Assembly (NCBI RefSeq): GCF_007004765.1 | Contig: NZ_VIKR01000007.1 | Location: 124,001-188,000 of the forward strand | Source of the DNA: Aliikangiella marina | Lineage (GTDB): Bacteria; Pseudomonadota; Gammaproteobacteria; Enterobacterales; Kangiellaceae | Length of the DNA: 64,000 nucleotides | Reading direction: 5' to 3' | In this document: in pieces, positions 36,928-46,400 of the stretch | Layout: every line of letters starts with the position of its first letter | How positions within the stretch are numbered: the first letter of the stretch is position 1 | Program-made: the position numbers and the translations under genes | The notes under the pieces: generated by a model | The model's input: only the letters and a program-made list of their open reading frames with translations | What the model was told of the DNA's origin: nothing | Database searches by the model: none

Positions 36928-39900
36928 TCAGGCTGTCACTTGAGTAAGCTCTTCAGCGTGTTCTTGTGCTTTAGCGAGCCCGTAGTCTTCCAAAATCGCA
37001 TATAGACACGGAATCACAAAAAGCACCAGTAACGTCGAAGTTGCTATGCCAAACACAATACTAGTCGCAAGTGGTATCAATACTTGTGCTTGCAAACTCG
37101 TTTCAAATAACAGCGGCGTCATACCTGCAATGGTGGTTACCGAGGTTAAAAATACTGCTCTAAATCGATCGTAACTTGCTTTAGCCGCTGCATCATGAAC
37201 GTTAAAACCTTGGGCAACACGCTTTTTAACAAACTCAACTAACAAAATTGAATCATTGACCACAATCCCTGATAGCGAAACAAACCCTAGCATCGACGGC
37301 ATTGTAAATTGTAATCCCATAATTAAATGTCCCCATACGACACCAATCAACGCTAAGGGAATCGCAATTAAGACCACAAATGGTTCTAAATAGCCTTTAA
37401 ATTGGAAGGACAGCAAGATAAATACCCCGAACAGGCCTAAGACGAATGCTTTAACCATAGACTGTTGCGTCGTACCTGCGTTTTTTACTTCGCCTTCAAA
37501 TGAATAGGTTAGCTCTGGATATTTGGCATTAAACTGGGGAATCCAGCGATTTTTTAAGTCGTTAAGCACCTCATTGGTATTGCTAACATTAGAATCAATG
37601 TCACCATAAACAGTCAGTGCGCGTTGATTATTAACCCGACTAATTCTCGAAAAGCCTCGCGCTTGCTCGATGTTAGCAACTGAGGATAGAGGGATAGCCA
37701 CTTTAGAAGTTGGATGAATAATCGCGAAAGTATCAAAATCGATAAACTCGTCACGCGACTCCTCCGCCAACATTACCGTCACTTCAAAGGTTTCCAAATC
37801 AACATTGGTCTCTAACACTTTAACCCCTTGGAAGGCAGCTCTCAGTTGATTCGCAATGGTTTGCGCATCAATACCAAGGCTCAAGGCGCCTGGTTTTAGC
37901 GAAATCGAAAACTCTGGTTTTCCTGGACGAAGATCGTCCATTAAATTGTAAACCCCCGTATAACCACTCAACCAAGACTGAAGATCTAACGACGCCCTGG
38001 ATAACATCTCAAAGCTGTCACCCATTAGCCGTATTTGGATCGCTCGACCGCTCGGCCCAATTGCGGGCTCTTTAAACGAAATGACTTGCGCCTGGGGTAT
38101 CACACCAGAGTTATCTCGCCAACGATTAATAAAACTTTGCAGCCTTGTGTTTCGTTCTTCAGCCGTGAGCAAATCAACGGTAATCGTTGCTAAATGCGCC
38201 CCTGTTTCAAATGCATCTGCATTTTCGTTATGACTGACGGTAATGGCTTTGATCAGTTTTTGTGATTCTTCAACTTGAAAAATTTGATTGGTTTCTTCGA
38301 GAGATGCGAGTAGTTTATCAACGACTAACTCCGTCTGTTTTAAGGGAGTTCCAGCCGGCATTAAGATCCTCGCTTGAACCATATCGCCTTCAATACTTGG
38401 GAAAGCCGAAAATTTGAGTACGCCTGAAACAAGCATCGATAAAGAAAAGAAAAATAATGCTAACACGCCACCGATAAATGCATATCGATACACGATAAGC
38501 TTCTCCACAAAGTTAAACACTTTCTGGCGAGTTTGTTCAAATTTGCTATCAAATTGTTCTCTAAACTTCGCTAAAGGCTTGTTGTGCGCGTGAGCTAAAG
38601 AATGATGTAAATGACTTGGTAGAATAAAAAAAGCTTCTATCAAAGAGACGGTTATTACGGCAATTAATACGATAGGTATGACTTTTAATATTTGCCCAAG
38701 ATCACCTTCAATAAAAACCAAACCAATAAAAATACAGAGTGTGGTTGCAAAAGAGGATACAACGCCCCTTGCGACAATTTTGGTACCATCAACAGCAGCC
38801 TTCAACGGCGATGCACCTTTTTTAATTTGGCTACCAATTGATTCTGAAATTACAATGGCATCGTCCATCAAGATACCAAGCGCCAGCAACAACGCCACCA
38901 TTGATATCATATTGATTGTTATGCCCATCATTCCGAGAACAAAAAAACTTGCCAAAAACGATACCGGCAATCCCATAACAACCCAGAATGCATAGCGGAT
39001 AGTAAAAAATAGCCACATCACCGCAAACACTAACAACAATCCTTGCCATGCATTGGTAACCAGTAGTGATATTCTATCTTTAACAATACTGGTTGCATCT
39101 TGAGTCAACGACAAATCAACGCCCCTGGGCAGCAATGCTTGTTCTCTTGCAACAATTCGTTCGACCGCAGAAAGCACTCTCAAACTGTCATCGATTGAAT
39201 TTTTATTCACTTTGAGCAGCGCAGTTGATTTGCCATTGTAGCTGACTTTTTGTTCTGCTAATTCAAAGGTATCTGTGATTTGAGCGATATCTCCCAATCG
39301 CACATCATTGCCTTGTTCACCGCTTATGATAAGTATTTCAGCAAGTTCTGCCGGTGTACGTCGTTCATCATTAAATCTCAATTGAGTTTCGCTAAAGTTG
39401 GTTTCTATCGAACCAACGGGTAAATCTAAATCTTGTTTACTAATGATATTCGCAAGATCTTGTAAGCTTAATCCATACCGGCGCAGATTAAAGTCTGCGA
39501 CTTCAACTCTGAGCTGTCTTTCAGAAAATCCTTGAATACTGACAAGCGGGATCGCCGGATCTTTCAGCAATTTTTGTTTTAATTGTTCAGCAAGTGTCTT
39601 AAGTTCAGATCGAGGTATGTCGGCGGTTAATGCAATAGAAATAACATTTTGAGTTCGTCCTTTTTCAGTGACCGTTGCGACTTCAGTTTCATCAGGAAAA
39701 TCGCTAATACTATCAATCGCACTCTTAACATCATCAAAAAACTTGGGGAAGTCGCCTTGTTCGAACATTTTTACTGTCATTAGTCCTAAGTTTTGTCGCG
39801 CTTCACAACTTTTTTCTTCAATAAAACTAATTCCATCTAAAGCATCTTCCAAAGTTAAACAAATTCCTTGCTCTACATCAAAAGGCGCAGCCCCAGGGTA

Positions 39901-40044
39901 AGGAACTTTAATTTCTACTGAATATGGTTTGATCTCTGGAAAGGTCTCTCGATTAATTTCTGGTAACGTGACGATGCCAATAGCCATGAGCAACAACATT
40001 AAGAGATTGCCCGCAGTAGGGTGGGCCGCAAAAAATCGAATCAT
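36928..40044 (-). CDS. RND efflux transporter, inner-membrane subunit
   Basis: 1038 residues, the AcrB/MexB length, with 12 helices and two large periplasmic loops. Helix 4 carries the two proton-relay aspartates in LALGILMDDAIVISE. It begins MIRFFAAHPTAGNLLML. It pumps drugs or other toxic compounds out, using proton influx. It is two bases downstream of the membrane-fusion gene, and no outer-membrane channel gene is adjacent. Divergent sequence features place it in the group of RND pumps often called HAE-type of unknown specificity. Confidence 0.95.
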   Translation of the reverse strand: MIRFFAAHPTAGNLLMLLLMAIGIVTLPEINRETFPEIKPYSVEIKVPYPGAAPFDVEQGICLTLEDALDGISFIEEKSCEARQNLGLMTVKMFEQGDFPKFFDDVKSAIDSISDFPDETEVATVTEKGRTQNVISIALTADIPRSELKTLAEQLKQKLLKDPAIPLVSIQGFSERQLRVEVADFNLRRYGLSLQDLANIISKQDLDLPVGSIETNFSETQLRFNDERRTPAELAEILIISGEQGNDVRLGDIAQITDTFELAEQKVSYNGKSTALLKVNKNSIDDSLRVLSAVERIVAREQALLPRGVDLSLTQDATSIVKDRISLLVTNAWQGLLLVFAVMWLFFTIRYAFWVVMGLPVSFLASFFVLGMMGITINMISMVALLLALGILMDDAIVISESIGSQIKKGASPLKAAVDGTKIVARGVVSSFATTLCIFIGLVFIEGDLGQILKVIPIVLIAVITVSLIEAFFILPSHLHHSLAHAHNKPLAKFREQFDSKFEQTRQKVFNFVEKLIVYRYAFIGGVLALFFFSLSMLVSGVLKFSAFPSIEGDMVQARILMPAGTPLKQTELVVDKLLASLEETNQIFQVEESQKLIKAITVSHNENADAFETGAHLATITVDLLTAEERNTRLQSFINRWRDNSGVIPQAQVISFKEPAIGPSGRAIQIRLMGDSFEMLSRASLDLQSWLSGYTGVYNLMDDLRPGKPEFSISLKPGALSLGIDAQTIANQLRAAFQGVKVLETNVDLETFEVTVMLAEESRDEFIDFDTFAIIHPTSKVAIPLSSVANIEQARGFSRISRVNNQRALTVYGDIDSNVSNTNEVLNDLKNRWIPQFNAKYPELTYSFEGEVKNAGTTQQSMVKAFVLGLFGVFILLSFQFKGYLEPFVVLIAIPLALIGVVWGHLIMGLQFTMPSMLGFVSLSGIVVNDSILLVEFVKKRVAQGFNVHDAAAKASYDRFRAVFLTSVTTIAGMTPLLFETSLQAQVLIPLATSIVFGIATSTLLVLFVIPCLYAILEDYGLAKAQEHAEELTQVTA

Positions 40045-40046
40045 GG

Positions 40047-41423
40047 TTAGTCTCCTTTCTGCTCACTCGATGATATCCATTGAGTCATCTGCTTTTGACT
40101 GACTTGATCGACGATTGGCGTTAAGTCCATTCCTGGAACAGCAGGGAATAGATCCGAGGTTATGATTCTATCGCCAGGCATTAGCAAGTTATTGACTAAA
40201 GCCAAATTGCCCTGAGTTTGTATTTCTGACAATCGAACACGCTTTAGTTTATTCTCAGGCGTAATCGTTAAAACCTGATTGTCTCTAATGGCGAACCGCG
40301 GTAAAGCAATAAAATCTCTTGGCGCCCCCATCAGTGAGACTTTCATATACATGCCTTCAAGCAACGGTGGTTTGGTCCCGGGTTCTATATTCCGATAATT
40401 ATCTTCGATACTCACAGTCACACCCAGGGTTCTTGACTGAGGATCAAGATCATCGCTAAATCGTTCTACTTTAGCCGGCCAAGATGCAAACTTTCCATTC
40501 GCTAGCTCTACCTTCGCGGAAAGACCTAAAGAGGCCAACATCGTTTTCATATTAGAAAAATTTTGAAGATCATCTAAGTTGATTTCTCGTTGATTGAAAC
40601 CTCGTGCAAACAAACTAAATTGTTCCATCGTAAATTGCGCATTAATAACGACTTTATCGAGGCCTGAGGCGTCAAACAATTGAGCACCTGTCGCAACATA
40701 TTGATCAAGCTCTACATGAACTTTGCTGATTCTTCCATTAAACGGTAATCGAACCTCGGTTCTTGCTAAGTCTCGCTGACTTCGTTCAAGTTTTGCCTCG
40801 GCAATTGCCAGCTGCGCTTTCATCACTTCGAGATCTGATGGTAAGGTTGTTTGTTTATTTTTGAGTTGCTGAACTTCTTGTTGCTGTTGAAGTAAGTTTT
40901 GTCGCTCTGAGTCTAATTGACTCTGCGATACCGAGCCGCTTTTTCTTAATTGCGACAATCTGGCGAATTCGTTTTCCCTGACTTTCAATTTCTCTTGAGC
41001 AAGCTGGAGTTCAACTTCATTATTTTGAATAACCAGCTTCATTTCTTCGAGGTTAGCTTGATTAGCTAATACGTCAGCTTCTGCCTGTTTTAAGGCGAGC
41101 TGATAATCCTTGTCATCAATTTTGAGTAACAAGGTATCCTTGGCGAAGATTTCACCTTTTTTTAATGCGGGATTGATGAAGGTGACTCTACCCGTAACCT
41201 CGGCTTTCGCTTGCAAAGCAAGGTCCGGCTTTACGGTGCCAAAGCCAATGATTTCTGGTCGGATTGAGTGACGCTCCAGTGTAATATAGTTGACGGGGAC
41301 ACTCGGCCGAGCTTGAATATCGTGTTGTAAGTCTGGTTGCAATTGAACAACTAGTACCAATAATATTAATCCGATACCGGCAACAGCTGGCAAAGCAAAT
41401 CTGGTCTTCAATCGTTTTAACAT
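40047..41423 (-). CDS. RND periplasmic adaptor (membrane fusion protein)
   Basis: 458 residues, longer than typical adaptors (360-400). An N-terminal membrane anchor (AVAGIGLILLVLVVQL) is followed by a lipoyl-like half motif (PDLALQAKAEVTGRV), and a coiled coil at about residues 110-210 rich in Q/E/L. The second lipoyl half is VRLPFNGRISKVHVE, followed by a beta-barrel. It links the pump to an outer-membrane channel. Its start overlaps the TetR gene by one base, and its stop is two bases before the pump gene: one operon. Confidence 0.92.
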   Translation of the reverse strand: MLKRLKTRFALPAVAGIGLILLVLVVQLQPDLQHDIQARPSVPVNYITLERHSIRPEIIGFGTVKPDLALQAKAEVTGRVTFINPALKKGEIFAKDTLLLKIDDKDYQLALKQAEADVLANQANLEEMKLVIQNNEVELQLAQEKLKVRENEFARLSQLRKSGSVSQSQLDSERQNLLQQQQEVQQLKNKQTTLPSDLEVMKAQLAIAEAKLERSQRDLARTEVRLPFNGRISKVHVELDQYVATGAQLFDASGLDKVVINAQFTMEQFSLFARGFNQREINLDDLQNFSNMKTMLASLGLSAKVELANGKFASWPAKVERFSDDLDPQSRTLGVTVSIEDNYRNIEPGTKPPLLEGMYMKVSLMGAPRDFIALPRFAIRDNQVLTITPENKLKRVRLSEIQTQGNLALVNNLLMPGDRIITSDLFPAVPGMDLTPIVDQVSQKQMTQWISSSEQKGD

Positions 41424-42043
41424 TAGTTAAGCTCCTGTTTGCAGCCGTACATAAAAAGCGAATATACGTGGTTGGCCCATCTGGGGTCAGTGAGTTCTTT
41501 GTCTGAAATGTGCCAGGCAAGTTTTCGTACAGGTTCGCCCACAAACGGCATAATGATTAAGGTCATCAAACTGAAAGCGAGGTACTTGGCTCGCTGAGGA
41601 TCATCAATCTGGCAGTGTTTGGCCACAAGAAGCGGTAAAAATTGGGCCATTTTTGTTGGAAATCGTTCGATAAATGCCGTTTGTAATGGCGAGTCATCTG
41701 ATAAGACTTCGTCATGAATCATGCGAGCCAAGCCGCTATTTTCAGACAGTATTTGCAATAATTTTTCAATTAATCCGCGGATCGGATCATTACTAACAGC
41801 GAGCGATTGCACTTCCGAAAAATGCTCGGCTGACATTTTGTCCAACAAAGCAACAAATAGCCCCTCTTTGTTTTCAAAGTAATATCGCACCATGGCAGAA
41901 TTGACTCCCGCTCTGTCACCGAGTTCGCGGATAGTAATACTCCGATAGCTCTTTTCAGATAAGAGTTCACGGGCTGATTCTAGAAGGCGCTGCTTTTGCT
42001 CAGCCTGTTTATCAGGATCGACAGGGCGTCCTCGCTTGTTCAT
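41423..42043 (-). CDS. TetR-family repressor of the RND operon
   Basis: 206 residues. The N-terminal helix-turn-helix reads SITIRELGDRAGVNSAMVRYYFENKEGLF, typical of TetR. The C-terminal ligand domain is not assignable to a known drug. First gene of the operon with the adaptor and pump genes (one-base overlap). A perfect 16-base palindrome sits 19 bases upstream of its start next to a good -10 box, so it very likely represses its own operon. Confidence 0.92.
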   Translation of the reverse strand: MNKRGRPVDPDKQAEQKQRLLESARELLSEKSYRSITIRELGDRAGVNSAMVRYYFENKEGLFVALLDKMSAEHFSEVQSLAVSNDPIRGLIEKLLQILSENSGLARMIHDEVLSDDSPLQTAFIERFPTKMAQFLPLLVAKHCQIDDPQRAKYLAFSLMTLIIMPFVGEPVRKLAWHISDKELTDPRWANHVYSLFMYGCKQELN

Positions 42044-42061
42044 TTATCCAGACCTATTTAG

Positions 42062-42077
42062 TTAATCAATTGATTAA
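42062..42077. promoter_or_regulatory. TetR operator palindrome
   Basis: TTAATCAATTGATTAA, a perfect 16-base palindrome, 19 bases upstream of the TetR start. It lies directly downstream of the predicted -10 box (TATTAT at 42087-42082). Confidence 0.72.
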
Positions 42078-42081
42078 TCAA

Positions 42082-42109
42082 ATAATAAATGTGATCAAAA
42101 TTCAATCAG
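42082..42109 (-). promoter_or_regulatory. Predicted promoter of the tetR-RND operon
   Basis: Minus strand CTGATT (42109-42104), 16-base spacer, TATTAT (42087-42082). The operator follows at once. Confidence 0.45.
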
Positions 42110-42270
42110 GTGAAGTGTAAATTTAGGTAAATTTGCTGACGGGCTGCATTTAAAACGCCCCAATTACCCTAAAGTTGACAAAAAACTCGTTTTTTACGCG
42201 TCTAAGCAAACTTTTTGGGTTTGGCCATCGACATAAAGAGCAACCCCAATAAACAACGAGTACTTTTAAC

Positions 42271-42912
42271 ATGTCCACCCAATTTACAAAGCCTTTAATT
42301 GCAGCGCTCGGTTCAATTTTTATGCTGGGTATTCTCTTGGCTTGTCAAACCACTGTGGCTACGACCCAAAACGCTAGTCAGCAGCACAGCCAAATTTCGG
42401 TGAATGATCACAATGGTCGTTCACTATCAATACGCCACTTACATACCGGAAAACGACCGGTCTATGTTCTCGACGGAAAAACCTATCAATGGGAAGACCT
42501 GACTTCAGCTCAGCAAGAGCAACTACTCGTCATCGAAAAACGAATGCTAGAAGTCGAGTCAAAATTCAAAGCCCATGAAATCGCTTTTGCACCTGTTGTC
42601 AGAGAGTTAGAAGAGAAGGCTAGAATGATTGAATTACAAGCTCGCGAGGTCGAGAGAGAAGCACTATCAATCGAAACTGAAGCAGCAAAAATCGACTTAG
42701 AATCGCTCCGCGAATTAGAAAGCAAGATGAAAAAGCTCGAGCTTAAGATGAAACAAAAGGAGTTAGCGATGCGAGAGCATCAAGAACTGATGCTAGCCAA
42801 GGAGAAAGAACTTCGAAAAATGGAAAGTGCACTCCACAAAGATGCTCGTCTATTTGAAAAGGAAATGAATAAAAATATTGACCAGGTTATTGAAATTTTA
42901 GACGCAGGATAG
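42271..42912 (+). CDS. Coiled-coil lipoprotein of unknown function
   Basis: 213 residues. The lipobox LLAC gives lipidation at C25. A short conserved-looking segment follows (KRPVYVLDGKTYQWEDLTSAQQEQ). Then residues 85-205 are an uninterrupted, highly charged helix rich in E, K, L and M: a long coiled coil. No known family was recognised. Monocistronic and convergent with nothing; a strong terminator lies 27 bases downstream. Confidence 0.75.
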   Translation: MSTQFTKPLIAALGSIFMLGILLACQTTVATTQNASQQHSQISVNDHNGRSLSIRHLHTGKRPVYVLDGKTYQWEDLTSAQQEQLLVIEKRMLEVESKFKAHEIAFAPVVRELEEKARMIELQAREVEREALSIETEAAKIDLESLRELESKMKKLELKMKQKELAMREHQELMLAKEKELRKMESALHKDARLFEKEMNKNIDQVIEILDAG

Positions 42913-42939
42913 ATTTACAGTCCAGATTGTCTATTGGGT

Positions 42940-42975
42940 AAGCTCTCTTCTCCGCTTGAAGAGAGCTTTTTTTAT
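42940..42975 (+). terminator. Intrinsic terminator after the coiled-coil lipoprotein gene
   Basis: Perfect 11-base stem AAGCTCTCTTC / GAAGAGAGCTT, seven-base loop, T7 tract. Confidence 0.92.
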
Positions 42976-43206
42976 TGACTAACTCTCTATTAACATCGAA
43001 GCCAAAAGATCAACCTCTAGTCGCTCAGACTCGAGCTCATCTATTTTCCAGTGAAAACTTATTCCAATCTGACACTTCAGCTGAGATTTGCTATCTTGTA
43101 CTTCAAATGAAAGTTTCTAGACTACATATACCAGCTTCTGGCTAGCCATTTTTACCAGAGTGAAACTTAAAAACTGGACACTCAAAAAATTAGAGTAAAG
43201 AAATTT

Positions 43207-43632
43207 ATGATCCCGGATTCTTGCATAAAAATTAAAACTAATAAATTTCCGATACTAGCGGGTGAAGAAGAAGCGCTTGTGAATGAGAATATGTATGGAA
43301 AAGCGCTTTGCTTGTATCTTCAAGAAAATTTGCCTACGAAAGGCATTGAAGTACCATTTTATTGTTGTGAAGATTGGGGATGGTGGCTTGAGGTCAAAGA
43401 TAAAGATTTTGCGATGGGGCTTTGTGTTTATTCTGACCCAGATGCAGATGGAAATCCTACAAGCTATGCAATCATGCCTTCAATACATAATGCCAAGAAA
43501 TGGTCTTGGTCAAAGTTTCGTAAAATCGATGTCTCAGAGAATGTACTAAGTATTATGGACAAAGCATCAAATATTCTAGAAGATGATAGTGAGATCGATG
43601 AAGTAACTAGGCACCGGGACTTTCCATATTAA
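43207..43632 (+). CDS. Orphan protein, unknown function
   Basis: 141 residues, soluble, acidic, rich in W and C. Short blocks FYCCEDWGWWLEVKDKDFAMGL and PTSYAIMPSIHNAKKWSW look conserved, but no known family was recognised. First gene of an AT-rich stretch of short orphan genes (43.2-47.8 kb) with spacers of 80-330 bases and no shared operon. A motif AAACTGGACA lies 27 bases before the start. Immunity-protein-like size and composition, but that is only a guess. Confidence 0.6.
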   Translation: MIPDSCIKIKTNKFPILAGEEEALVNENMYGKALCLYLQENLPTKGIEVPFYCCEDWGWWLEVKDKDFAMGLCVYSDPDADGNPTSYAIMPSIHNAKKWSWSKFRKIDVSENVLSIMDKASNILEDDSEIDEVTRHRDFPY

Positions 43633-43714
43633 TAATGCAAGGCCTGGAATATATGATTATCAAGATCTGGCTTTATTTATCACTTAACTTTCATTAGGTG
43701 AAAGAGCCTGACTA

Positions 43715-44179
43715 ATGAAAAAACAGTCATTGAAAGATATAAAGAATACCCGTCAATTGATTGATAATAGAACACCTGAGTTATGGTTAGAGTTAGTTTC
43801 GCAGATGGATATGATGCATAAAATCATTAAAGAGTTAAGTTTATATTTTGGCTATTTGTTTTTTATACCTCATCCAACATATGAAGAGTTGTCAAATGAA
43901 AAGAATCAAAACGATAACAAGTTAGCTCGATACCGTCTTTATCTTGTGCTTTTCAGTTTCTTGGCTTTTCTTTTCGCACTAGTTGAACATCTTCCTTTTG
44001 ATTTTTTGAAAGAGAATTCAACGAGAGGTTTCGGAAGTGACTTGCTTGCAGTTGTGGCTCTATGTTCTGGAATTTTGATTTTTATTGCTATTAGCAATGC
44101 GATATGGGTATGGCTTATGCGAGCTTTTAAATTACTTGATGAAGACGTAATCTTAAGAGTCATTAGATATGGACGATAG
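43715..44179 (+). CDS. Small membrane protein of unknown function
   Basis: 154 residues. An N-terminal soluble part (1-72) is followed by two strong helices (about 73-95 and 111-137). Starts MKKQSLKDIKNTRQLIDNRTPELW. The product is unrecognised. Separated from the preceding gene by 82 bases without terminator, so the two may share a transcript. Confidence 0.6.
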   Translation: MKKQSLKDIKNTRQLIDNRTPELWLELVSQMDMMHKIIKELSLYFGYLFFIPHPTYEELSNEKNQNDNKLARYRLYLVLFSFLAFLFALVEHLPFDFLKENSTRGFGSDLLAVVALCSGILIFIAISNAIWVWLMRAFKLLDEDVILRVIRYGR

Positions 44180-44321
44180 TGTTCTTCAATTTAGTATGTT
44201 CATAAGTAACTATGAGTAGGAGTTCGAAGTACCCAAAAACGCATTCAATTTAGCTGGGGTTCGGCAAGATCCATCACATACCAGTTGTTCAACATTGTAT
44301 TAGACTGAATATCCATCATTT

Positions 44322-44331
44322 AAAGCGGTCA
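44322..44331 (+). other. AAAGYGGWCA motif, copy in front of the 44367 frame
   Basis: AAAGCGGTCA, 36 bases before a start codon. The same or nearly the same ten bases occur at 43171, 44965, 46317 and 46987, each ahead of an orphan gene. Confidence 0.35.
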
Positions 44332-44366
44332 CCGTTTTTTTAGATCTAATGATAAATAGGGGTTTA

Positions 44367-44525
44367 ATGGAGAAAATATCGCTAACTAAAGAACTATCGG
44401 ATTTAATGTCTACTCATGGAGTTAAAATTCTTATTGGAAATGGATGGGTTGTCCGTTTAGTAAGGTACCTGCTTTCAATGAAAAAAGCAGACACTCACAA
44501 TACAGGATTAATTAGTGGATATTAA
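44367..44525 (+). CDS. Short reading frame (52 residues), uncertain gene
   Basis: ATG at 44367 with AGGGG upstream and 52 sense codons. Sequence: MEKISLTKELSDLMSTHGVK followed by a hydrophobic-basic segment and a polar tail. The end overlaps the GTG start of the zinc-ribbon pseudogene by 11 bases. It may be a small gene, the remains of a larger one, or chance. Kept because start, ribosome binding site and overlap are plausible. Confidence 0.35.
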   Translation: MEKISLTKELSDLMSTHGVKILIGNGWVVRLVRYLLSMKKADTHNTGLISGY

Positions 44526-44880
44526 TGAAATTAAAACTGAGGTTATTGACTACGGAAAGTCCAATTGTTACGTACCAACTTCATTTGAGTACGTAATATG
44601 TTCGTGTGGCCACGATCTCTTTCAAATGTATTCTGATGATGATGAGGGCGGCTGTGGCATAACTTGTGCTAAGTGTGATAAAGGAATATCAATTGAAAAC
44701 TCTGCTGACTATATGGAAGATATAGGCCAAAATATTTGTACTTGCGGCTCGGAAGAGTTACATGTGCTTGTTGGTAAGGCTTTTTATCAAGACAGCGAGG
44801 ATGTGCGCTGAGTTTATGTTGGTGGGATGTGTCCAAAGTGTAACCTTTCAGGAGTTTATGTAGATTGGGCGCAACGGTGA
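44515..44880 (+). pseudogene. Zinc-ribbon protein gene broken by an in-frame TGA
   Basis: From GTG 44515 the frame codes CSCGH, CGITCAKC and CTCG clusters, then stops at TGA 44809-44811 after SEDVR. In the same frame without any shift, 22 more codons continue: VYVGGMCPKCNLSGVYVDW and AQR, then a true stop at 44880. The continuation carries a matching CPKC ribbon and looks coding. In related proteins that I recall, the position after 'VR' is a tryptophan, so TGG to TGA would explain it. The truncated 98-residue product would lack the final zinc knuckle. Alternatives are stop-codon read-through or a sequencing error. Function of the family is unknown. Confidence 0.7.
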
Positions 44881-44964
44881 TATTGGCTTTTCTTGTATAG
44901 TCATAAGGTTCTAACCATCACATTTTGGACAGTCGTCAACCACTCGGAACTGAGAATAGTGTCA

Positions 44965-44974
44965 AAAGTGGACA
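44965..44974 (+). other. AAAGYGGWCA motif, copy in front of the SUKH-like gene
   Basis: AAAGTGGACA, 45 bases before the start at 45019. A second related string (TTTTGGACAGTC) lies 40 bases further upstream. Confidence 0.35.
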
Positions 44975-45018
44975 TTGAATAGAGATTTTTAACTGATTAG
45001 ATATAAAGGGAAACGTTA

Positions 45019-45597
45019 TTGATGAAGTCGAACGACTTTAATCGCGCATACAAGAATTTTTGTGTGCAAGATTTTAATATCAGTACAGTTAAGTCACCTC
45101 CTTATGACCCTGAAGATGGAGGAATCCCACCAGATATGGTGGATAGCATTGTCGAAGATGACTGGGCTTCTTGGAAAACGGTTCCGTCTAAGCTATCTGA
45201 GTCTGAAGTTTTAGAATTCTTAAAATACTATTCCAAAAACATTCCCGAAGTCTTAGTTGAATATCTACTTTCCGATTGTCATATGCTGGACGAACTAGGG
45301 CTTGATGAAACAACAAATGTATTTATTCCACATATTCCCTCTGATGATCCATTAGGTCCAATGAAGCAACTATTAGAAGGTTGGAAGCTATTATTGAAAT
45401 TAGAGTATTTACCTATTGCTGAAATGGGACCTGGTTGGGGGCCAATTTGCATAAAACATGATGGAGGTGTTGTCTGGTTTGACCATGAACAATTAATAGA
45501 TATATCTGAAAGTGCTGAACTAAAAGAATTAGAATGCTTAGAACAGTCTGTAACTAAATCGGCAGCTGAATTTTACATGCAGATATTTACGGAGTAA
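45019..45597 (+). CDS. SUKH (SMI1/KNR4)-like protein
   Basis: 192 residues, soluble, acidic. The block LEYLPIAEMGPGWGPICIKHDGGVVWFDHEQL matches the SUKH domain pattern (conserved [I/L]-G-x-x-x-D-x-x-G and a W-x-x-H/D end). SUKH members are often immunity proteins against secreted toxins or stand-alone orphans, and no toxin gene is adjacent here. Good spacing GGG-AAACG before ATG. Independent transcription unit. Confidence 0.65.
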   Translation: MMKSNDFNRAYKNFCVQDFNISTVKSPPYDPEDGGIPPDMVDSIVEDDWASWKTVPSKLSESEVLEFLKYYSKNIPEVLVEYLLSDCHMLDELGLDETTNVFIPHIPSDDPLGPMKQLLEGWKLLLKLEYLPIAEMGPGWGPICIKHDGGVVWFDHEQLIDISESAELKELECLEQSVTKSAAEFYMQIFTE

Positions 45598-45794
45598 ATT
45601 AGCGGTAATACAAATTTCATCACTTTGCTGTCGTTGACCGTGTAATTTATAGCAATTAACCTGCACAAAAACGGCAGTTCACAAATAACGTCATCCTTCA
45701 ATTTAGCGATAATAGGGCGCCTCAATTGTGATTAGAGTTAAACGCGGAATATACCGCTATTTAGGACGTTACAATTCATCTAGTCGTGATTAGT

Positions 45795-46193
45795 ATGAGC
45801 AAACTGATGAATACCAAGAATAAGGAGGAAGTGTTACTAGCTTCTGCTTTTGGGGCGGCCATGCTCTCGTTCATGCTATATATTGTATCTTCTTTAACTT
45901 ATTTTCTAAAGAGTGAACCTTATACTGCACTTATCCTTTTTTTAGTCGGGTCGTTGTTTTTTATGATTTGCTATTTAATATACAGGTTTGGTTTTAGTAT
46001 TAGGAACCCGCTGCTGTATGCCATTACTATGCAAGGTGTCATGGGGCTTTTCGGCGTTGTCGGTGTTTGCGTTGGAGTAGCAAAGTTAAAAGGCTATGGA
46101 ATAGAATTTACTGTCAGTGTATTTTTAAGTATCTTATATTACGGAATATTTTATTTTAGCTTTAAAAAGCTCGCAAAACGAAACGGCTGGTAA
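45795..46193 (+). CDS. Small four-helix membrane protein, unknown
   Basis: About 132 residues from the ATG at 45795 (a GTG at 45786 and an ATG at 45807 are alternatives; none has a clear ribosome binding site). Four hydrophobic segments (about 14-38, 43-62, 73-95, 103-125) and a basic end KKLAKRNGW. No family recognised. Stands alone between long spacers. Confidence 0.55.
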   Translation: MSKLMNTKNKEEVLLASAFGAAMLSFMLYIVSSLTYFLKSEPYTALILFLVGSLFFMICYLIYRFGFSIRNPLLYAITMQGVMGLFGVVGVCVGVAKLKGYGIEFTVSVFLSILYYGIFYFSFKKLAKRNGW

Positions 46194-46316
46194 TACAACG
46201 CAACCCTTTATTTAACAAACTTTTGAAAGCTGATTCGGCGGAAATCGCTCACTATTAAAATAAGCGTTTGACAAGCATCACAAAGCCGCCTCTTGTAATG
46301 ATTAAATAGCAAAATA

Positions 46317-46326
46317 AAAGCGGACA
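46317..46326 (+). other. AAAGYGGWCA motif, copy in front of the 46401 gene
   Basis: AAAGCGGACA followed by GTCA, 75 bases before the next gene. Confidence 0.35.
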
Positions 46327-46400
46327 GTCAGCAAGTCAGATACTCTTATGATTGAGAGTGTAAAATAAGAACTAAAGCTCAGTTAAAAATAGGTCTACTT

